Virus record (IMG/VR): IMGVR_UViG_3300020020_000583 | Coordinates: 1 to 46,680 of that record | Strand: one strand, 5' to 3' | Length of the DNA stretch: 46,680 nt | DNA from: a virus | Part shown: positions 42,896-46,680 of the stretch, piece after piece | How the letters are laid out: every line of letters starts with the position of its first letter | Numbering within the stretch: the stretch's first letter is position 1 | The notes under the pieces: generated by a model | What the model saw: only the letters and a program-made list of their open reading frames with translations | The model's database searches: none | Told to the model about the DNA's origin: nothing | Made by a program: the position numbers and the translations under genes

Positions 42896-44084
42896 GGTTG
42901 CGGACATAGCGCATGTACTCGGCTTCCAGCGGTGAGGGGAAGGGCAGGTCCGACTCGGCCTTGGCGACGAGGTCCGAGTACATCACCGGGTCGATGTCCT
43001 TGATGGCCTCGGCTGCCTCCAGATACTTGAACGCCTTGTTGTCGGCATCGAGGCGCTTGCCCTCACGTTCGATGAGCGCATCGAGTAGCGGGTAGCCCAT
43101 CAGGATGGAGTCGGGCGCTTCCTCCTCTTCCGTGGATACCTCGGTGGATACCTCGGGGATAACGGGTTCGACTGCCTTCAGCCCCGCGCCTCGGCCTCGT
43201 GCGGTGAGGTGGATGGTGGTCGGCTCCTTGCTCGCACCCTTCTCGACGAAGTCGACCTTGCCCTCCTTGTGCAGGGAATGGAGGACGTGGACGATGTCAT
43301 GGTCCGAGTCCGCCCGGCCCAGTACCTTGCGCAGTTCGCTGACGTTGTCGAAGTTGAGCACGTCGAGCGTCCACAGGATGCGCTGCTTCAGCGTGGCGTT
43401 GGCCTTCTCGACGTCCTTCGACCGGCGCAGGCCGGGCAGTTCGGCGAGCACGTAGCGGACGGTCCGCTCGGGCAGGTCGATGCGCTCGGCGAGGCTGGCG
43501 TAGTCGGCCAGCGGGTCACGTGCGCGCATGGCGACCACGCGTGCCTCCAACTCGGGCGTGACCTTGACGTAGCCGCGTGTCTCGGTGTCGTCTACCGGTG
43601 CGAGTTGCGGATGGGCTGCTGTCTGCATGTTCATGTCTTCTCCTTGTGCCTCGGCAAGCGAGGGGTGTCGGTGATGGGGATAGATGCCACGGTGTTCCTC
43701 CCACGGGAGTGCTTCGATGGGTCCTCCTTCTGCGCTCTTGTTGTGGGTCCAGTGCTCGGTCCGGTCGGGACCACGGACGTAGGCACCGGACGAGTGGTTG
43801 ACCTCACGCACGATGTGCGGGTAGCCCATCAGCGCCCAGCCCTCACGGGTCAGGCGGATGAGTACGTGCATGCCTCGGGCGAGGCGATAGGTCACGAGTC
43901 CCTTGTCGCACAGGCCAGCCACCACGTACTCGACGAAGGGCTGGATGTTCCACGCCTGCCAGTCAGGCGTGTTCCGCCACAGGGCGGCAGCGAGGGTCAC
44001 GGATGAAGCGGTCGTGCGCGACTGGCTGAGTACCAGCAGCACGTCCCGCTCGGGACTCGTGAGGTCGTCATCGTGGGTTACCAC
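42888..44084 (-). CDS. Winged-helix DNA-binding protein with possible internal start
   Basis: This 398-residue protein starts at GTG 44084. Residues 1-95 form a winged-helix-like domain (ERDVLLVLSQSRTT, LCDKGLVTYRLARG). A linker (about 95-150) has poor third-position GC. A second set of helix-turn-helix-like motifs follows (YASLAERIDLPERTVRYVL, NVSELRKVLGRAD). It is probably a regulator or replication accessory protein. At ATG 43634 an ACAAGGAGAAGAC ribosome site matches the start-associated motif, so a 248-residue shorter form may also be made. Confidence 0.7.
   Translation of the reverse strand: MVTHDDDLTSPERDVLLVLSQSRTTASSVTLAAALWRNTPDWQAWNIQPFVEYVVAGLCDKGLVTYRLARGMHVLIRLTREGWALMGYPHIVREVNHSSGAYVRGPDRTEHWTHNKSAEGGPIEALPWEEHRGIYPHHRHPSLAEAQGEDMNMQTAAHPQLAPVDDTETRGYVKVTPELEARVVAMRARDPLADYASLAERIDLPERTVRYVLAELPGLRRSKDVEKANATLKQRILWTLDVLNFDNVSELRKVLGRADSDHDIVHVLHSLHKEGKVDFVEKGASKEPTTIHLTARGRGAGLKAVEPVIPEVSTEVSTEEEEAPDSILMGYPLLDALIEREGKRLDADNKAFKYLEAAEAIKDIDPVMYSDLVAKAESDLPFPSPLEAEYMRYVRNHE
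43631..43690 (-). CDS. Possible 19-residue coupling peptide
   Basis: GTG 43690 follows GGGAGGAACACC and opens a 19-codon frame (MASIPITDTPRLPRHKEKT) whose TGA overlaps ATG 43634 as ATGA. It could couple translation to the internal start of the winged-helix gene, and it is in a different frame from that gene. This rests only on the ribosome site and overlap. Confidence 0.25.
   Translation of the reverse strand: MASIPITDTPRLPRHKEKT
43640..43648 (-). promoter_or_regulatory. Start-associated motif variant inside the winged-helix gene
   Basis: The minus strand reads CACAAGGAG followed by AAGAC and ATG 43634, matching the motif found upstream of other genes with one base missing. It marks a probable internal translation start. 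Confidence 0.5.
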
Positions 44085-44117
44085 GGGACGGTGCTTTCAT
44101 GGACGCTCCCTTGGTGA
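44068..44117 (-). promoter_or_regulatory. Start-associated motif and 10-codon upstream frame
   Basis: TCACCAAGGGAG (44106-44117) is correctly spaced for ATG 44100, which opens a 10-codon frame (MKAPSRGNPR) ending at 44068 inside the winged-helix gene. The real gene start, GTG 44084, is too far from this ribosome site. A leader peptide that re-initiates at GTG 44084 is one explanation. Confidence 0.4.
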
Positions 44118-44135
44118 GGGGGTGCGGCGTGAGCG

Positions 44136-44591
44136 CTAGGGCTTTCGCCACACCATGACGTTGACGCCCGTGACCCCATCGTTGGAGTACACCTTCTCGG
44201 CACGCAGTCGAACGACGATGCTGTCGTCGCGCAACACGGCGGCGTAGGTGAGCGCATCGAAGACGGCACGCACCAACTTGTCGAGGTCAGGGGCAGTGGT
44301 CGGGTACATCGGCGCGCCATCACGGACGGTCCGCTCGGTGCGCCTGCTGTTGGCTGGGAGGTAGTGGGTCGCGAGCCGTGGCATGACAAAGCGCAGGTGC
44401 ATACCGACCGGCTCGTCGGCGACCAGCCAGCCGTAGTCCGCACGCGCTTGGATGGCAGCGGCAGCCACGTCCGCGCGCCACGGTTTGAGCGTGCGCTCGT
44501 TGCTGTGCCGCACGGAGAACTTCGCCCGGGCCATCGACCCTTGCGGGACGGGTAGCCCGACGACGAAGAACTCCAACGGCGGGATGCTCAT
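44136..44591 (-). CDS. RusA-like Holliday junction resolvase
   Basis: This 151-residue protein starts at ATG 44591, overlapping the previous stop (ATGA). It matches RusA: FVVGLPVPQGSMAR at the start, and PDLDKLVRAVFDALTYAAVLRDDS with the catalytic aspartates near residues 108-130, then a final beta strand. RusA dimers cut four-way DNA junctions and so resolve branched replication or packaging DNA. Length agrees with the family. Confidence 0.9.
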   Translation of the reverse strand: MSIPPLEFFVVGLPVPQGSMARAKFSVRHSNERTLKPWRADVAAAAIQARADYGWLVADEPVGMHLRFVMPRLATHYLPANSRRTERTVRDGAPMYPTTAPDLDKLVRAVFDALTYAAVLRDDSIVVRLRAEKVYSNDGVTGVNVMVWRKP

Positions 44592-44878
44592 TGCGGCAAC
44601 AACAGGTCTTCGCGCCACACGATGAGCGACTTGCCATCGGGTGCGGTGCGGATGCGCACCCTCCAGCCCTGCTGCTTGGCCCAGACTCGCAAGTACGAGC
44701 CGATGACCTCACGCTGCACGGCGGTCGGCGACTGGCCCTCGGGCACGCTGACGCTGACGGTCCGGTCGGCGACGAGCGCCTCGCGGATGCGTTGCGACGA
44801 CGGCTTCAGCCGGGCGTGCGTCGTGGGTGATGTCCGCATCCGGTCGGATACGGTCTTGATGGCGACCTCTTCGGTCAT
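44588..44878 (-). CDS. Hypothetical early protein
   Basis: This 96-residue protein starts at ATG 44878 behind GAGAGGAGACACC. It is basic and has two helices and two strands (VGSYLRVWAKQQGWRVRIRTAPDGKSLIVW is the main pattern, with the WRVRIR strand). It could bind nucleic acid. It is unrecognised. Confidence 0.6.
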   Translation of the reverse strand: MTEEVAIKTVSDRMRTSPTTHARLKPSSQRIREALVADRTVSVSVPEGQSPTAVQREVIGSYLRVWAKQQGWRVRIRTAPDGKSLIVWREDLLLPQ

Positions 44879-45180
44879 GGTGTCTCCTCTCTGGTGAACA
44901 GGGCACCTGCCCCGCCGGGGTCTGCCCGGATGGTGTGGCCTCGCGCTCTGGCGAGGACGATGAGGTGGAGCGCCTTGCCCTCACGGGTGTGGCGCATGTC
45001 CTTCAGGCGGAACTTGTCGAAGCGGTACGGCTTGCTGTCGGTGTACAGGTCGAGCGATACGGCCACCTCGCTTGCAGTCACAGGCTCAGGGGCCGAGTCG
45101 ATTGCGACTACGGCCAACAGCACCGGGTCCCGCTCGTCGTGAGCAGGACCCTTGCACTGGTCGATGTCGTGTGGGTTCAA
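44875..45180 (-). CDS. Hypothetical early protein
   Basis: This 101-residue protein starts at TTG 45180, overlapping the upstream stop (TTGA); the frame is open to 45231. It has a helical centre (SEVAVSLDLYTDSKPYRFDKF) that looks like a small winged helix, then a basic stretch and an acidic end. Its function is unknown. Confidence 0.5.
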   Translation of the reverse strand: MNPHDIDQCKGPAHDERDPVLLAVVAIDSAPEPVTASEVAVSLDLYTDSKPYRFDKFRLKDMRHTREGKALHLIVLARARGHTIRADPGGAGALFTREETP

Positions 45181-45446
45181 TCGTCGGCAGTCACGTACGT
45201 CGAGCGCATGCGCTCGTCGCTGACCGTCCACAGGTCAGACCCGGGGTCGTCGTCTGGATGGTTGGTCACCAGCCAGTCACCGGCAGCGCCGGTCATCGGA
45301 CCTCGGTCGGTGTAGACGATGAACGGCTTGTCCTGCTGGACAGCGAGGATGCGGGCCGTCTTCTTCCACGCCGTGGCGGTCGGGTCCGCCAACAGTGCAG
45401 AGCGGTCGCCCTGCTTGTAGACGGCCTGCTCGGGTGCCTTGTCCAT
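45177..45446 (-). CDS. Hypothetical early protein
   Basis: This 89-residue acidic protein starts at ATG 45446 behind AAAGGATAG. It has beta strands (ARILAVQQDKPFIVYTDRGP) and then GAAGDWLVTNHPDDDPGSD, a pattern that resembles small phage proteins of the PGDWLV type. No enzymatic motif is seen. Confidence 0.6.
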   Translation of the reverse strand: MDKAPEQAVYKQGDRSALLADPTATAWKKTARILAVQQDKPFIVYTDRGPMTGAAGDWLVTNHPDDDPGSDLWTVSDERMRSTYVTADD

Positions 45447-45448
45447 GT

Positions 45449-45766
45449 CTATCCTTTCGCTTCGGGTTCGACGAGGGCGACGATGCCCAGTCGCTCGGCC
45501 ATACGCGCAGCCTGCCCGACATGGGCATCGTTGCTGCCTTTGCACACGTCGCCGACCGGACGGCCCAGCGACTGGTGGCACACCACGTGGCTGTCGTTTG
45601 CTCGCACGGATGCGAGCATGTCGGCCAGCCGCCCTTCATCGAGGTGCATCAGGTTGCCGGGCCGGAAGATGCACGTGCTGCACTGGGTGGCGAGGATGCG
45701 GAAGACCCCACGCTGTGGGTCGAAGCAGGACGGGGGTCCCTCGTCCTCCTGCTCCTCCTCGTCCAT
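45449..45766 (-). CDS. Conserved Cys-rich protein (CIFRPGNLMHL type)
   Basis: This 105-residue protein starts at ATG 45766 behind GAGGACC (GTG 45769 is an alternative). After an acidic head it has QCSTCIFRPGNLMHL, then a helix, VVCHQSL and DVCKG. This arrangement of five or six Cys with His is conserved in proteins of phages from GC-rich hosts and suggests a zinc fold. The biochemical role is unknown. The TGA of the upstream gene shares a base with this ATG. Confidence 0.7.
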   Translation of the reverse strand: MDEEEQEDEGPPSCFDPQRGVFRILATQCSTCIFRPGNLMHLDEGRLADMLASVRANDSHVVCHQSLGRPVGDVCKGSNDAHVGQAARMAERLGIVALVEPEAKG

Positions 45767-46680
45767 CACGACTGGTCCTCTTCCAGTCGGTCGATGGTGA
45801 GCGTCGGCTCGTACTCGGCGAGCGGGGCTGGTGCTGTCGTCTCTGAGGCGAGGGCGGCGCGGAGGGCGTCCGCTGCTTCACTTCGGGTCAATCCATCGGG
45901 TTCTGCCAGACCTCGGGCGACAGCTTCGACCATTCGCAGCGCGTCGTCAGGGACTCGCTCCCCGACCACGAACGGACCCTCGATGGACGATGATGTACCA
46001 AACGAAACCTGAACTTGCGTCGGCTCGGGTGCGGTGGTGAGAGCGGCACGGAGAGCGACGGCCCGTTCGCGGAGATACCGCTGTACATCGTGCTTTGGGT
46101 TGCCGTCCGCCTCGTCCACGGCGTCCATCCAGAACGCCACGGCATCGAGTACGTCAGGCAGGGTCGGCTGCGACGGCAGGTTCGGGAAGAACATATCCGG
46201 CCCGACCAGCAGCGCCGTTCGCAGCGCGTCGTCAGGGATGGAGGGGGCCGGACGGGTCATCATCACGGGCTTGCCGGTGTGCGGGTCGGTCGCGTCCGGC
46301 AGTTGCTCGATGGTCAGGGTCGGGGCTGGTGCTGTCGTCTCTGAGGCGAGGGCGGCGAGCAGGTCGTCCAGATACACGACGTTGACCTCGCGGTCGTTGC
46401 TGTCTACGAGTGTTCGGTGGTTCTTCATTGCCCACTCTCGCAGCCCACCGGGGTCGGCGGTCGGGGCTGGTGCTGCCGTCTCTGAGGCGAGGGCTTCCAG
46501 CCGGTGCAGGACTTCCGACACGGCATCGCCGGGACCGCCTGCCCATCCGATGCTCACGCCATACGCTCGCGTCGTTTCGATGGCGAGTCGCAGCCCACCG
46601 GGGTCGGCGGTCCGGGCTGGTGCTGTCGTCTCTGAGGCGAGGGCGGCGAGATGTCCTTCGGTCACGAGTTTGTGAGCCAC
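45766..46680 (-). CDS. Repeat-linker protein of unknown function, 3' part (continues from 463)
   Basis: This is the C-terminal part of the gene that starts at 463 and wraps around the window end. It contains several copies of the linker ALASETTAPAP, some joined to TADPGGLR, between short helical units (VHRLEAL, DDLLAAL, DALRMVEAVARGL). The linkers are nearly identical at DNA level (about 60 bp). No enzyme motif was found. The apparent start at 46680 is only the window edge. Confidence 0.8.
   Translation of the reverse strand: MAHKLVTEGHLAALASETTAPARTADPGGLRLAIETTRAYGVSIGWAGGPGDAVSEVLHRLEALASETAAPAPTADPGGLREWAMKNHRTLVDSNDREVNVVYLDDLLAALASETTAPAPTLTIEQLPDATDPHTGKPVMMTRPAPSIPDDALRTALLVGPDMFFPNLPSQPTLPDVLDAVAFWMDAVDEADGNPKHDVQRYLRERAVALRAALTTAPEPTQVQVSFGTSSSIEGPFVVGERVPDDALRMVEAVARGLAEPDGLTRSEAADALRAALASETTAPAPLAEYEPTLTIDRLEEDQS
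46320..46650. repeat. Near-identical linker-coding repeats
   Basis: The segment containing GCTGGTGCTGTCGTCTCTGA occurs at about 46322, 46467 (one base different) and 46619, and again at 45828 and 69. The preceding half, CAGCCCACCGGGGTCGGCGG, is at 46441, 46591, 41 and 227. The copies lie in one gene and can recombine or confuse assembly. Confidence 0.85.
46551..46680. repeat. Terminal direct repeat, right copy
   Basis: This copy matches bases 1-130, with t instead of g at the fourth base, which changes Arg to Ser in the coded protein. It marks the circular closure of the contig. Confidence 0.9.

Overview
The window is a complete or nearly complete genome of a tailed double-stranded DNA bacteriophage, about 46.55 kb of unique sequence. 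Bases 1-130 repeat at 46551-46680 with one mismatch. One minus-strand gene runs in frame off the left edge and back in from the right edge, so the molecule is circular, circularly permuted or assembled as a circle. GC content is high and codons strongly prefer G or C in the third position. GTG and TTG starts and ATGA-type overlaps are common. Together with zinc-binding small proteins this suggests a GC-rich host. Actinobacteria are my first guess, and Chloroflexota are possible because of the Thr-Pro linkers in a secreted protein. There is no integrase, repressor, tRNA or CRISPR array, so the phage looks virulent.

The layout has two transcription arms that diverge near 11.8-11.9 kb and meet with a 1-bp gap at 39105/39107. 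The rightward arm (11911-39105) holds the virion and lysis genes. In order these are a probable small terminase, TerL, portal, an 871-residue and a 2630-residue virion protein, scaffold, an N4-gp56-like major capsid protein, an adaptor, a Dit-like protein, a Tal/hub-fibre fusion, a second fibre, a charged small protein, a papain-like lysin, two holin-like membrane proteins and small virion-associated proteins. No tape measure or tail tube gene is visible.

The leftward arm (11793 down to 1, then on from 46680 down to 39107) holds early genes. These include an SSB-like protein, a primase-polymerase/RepA-like ATPase next to an iteron array and a 1.46-kb gene-free control region, a RusA resolvase, a RecB-like nuclease, a winged-helix protein, and many small zinc-binding or membrane proteins. 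It also holds a three-gene AAA+ ATPase / HExxH protein with acidic hinge / VWA module that resembles a split CobS-CobT or MoxR-VWA machine. No DNA or RNA polymerase gene was recognised, so replication and transcription probably use host polymerases.

Two regulatory patterns recur in the leftward arm. One is a start-associated motif, TCACCAAGGAG on the minus strand, just upstream of many starts and often preceded by a stem-loop. The other is an 11-bp site, GTGGGGGCAAC, in three clusters. The most unusual items are the AAA+/HExxH/VWA module, a probable overprinted gene inside the 2630-residue protein gene, the iteron origin beside the primase-polymerase gene, and the repeated start-associated and operator-like motifs.
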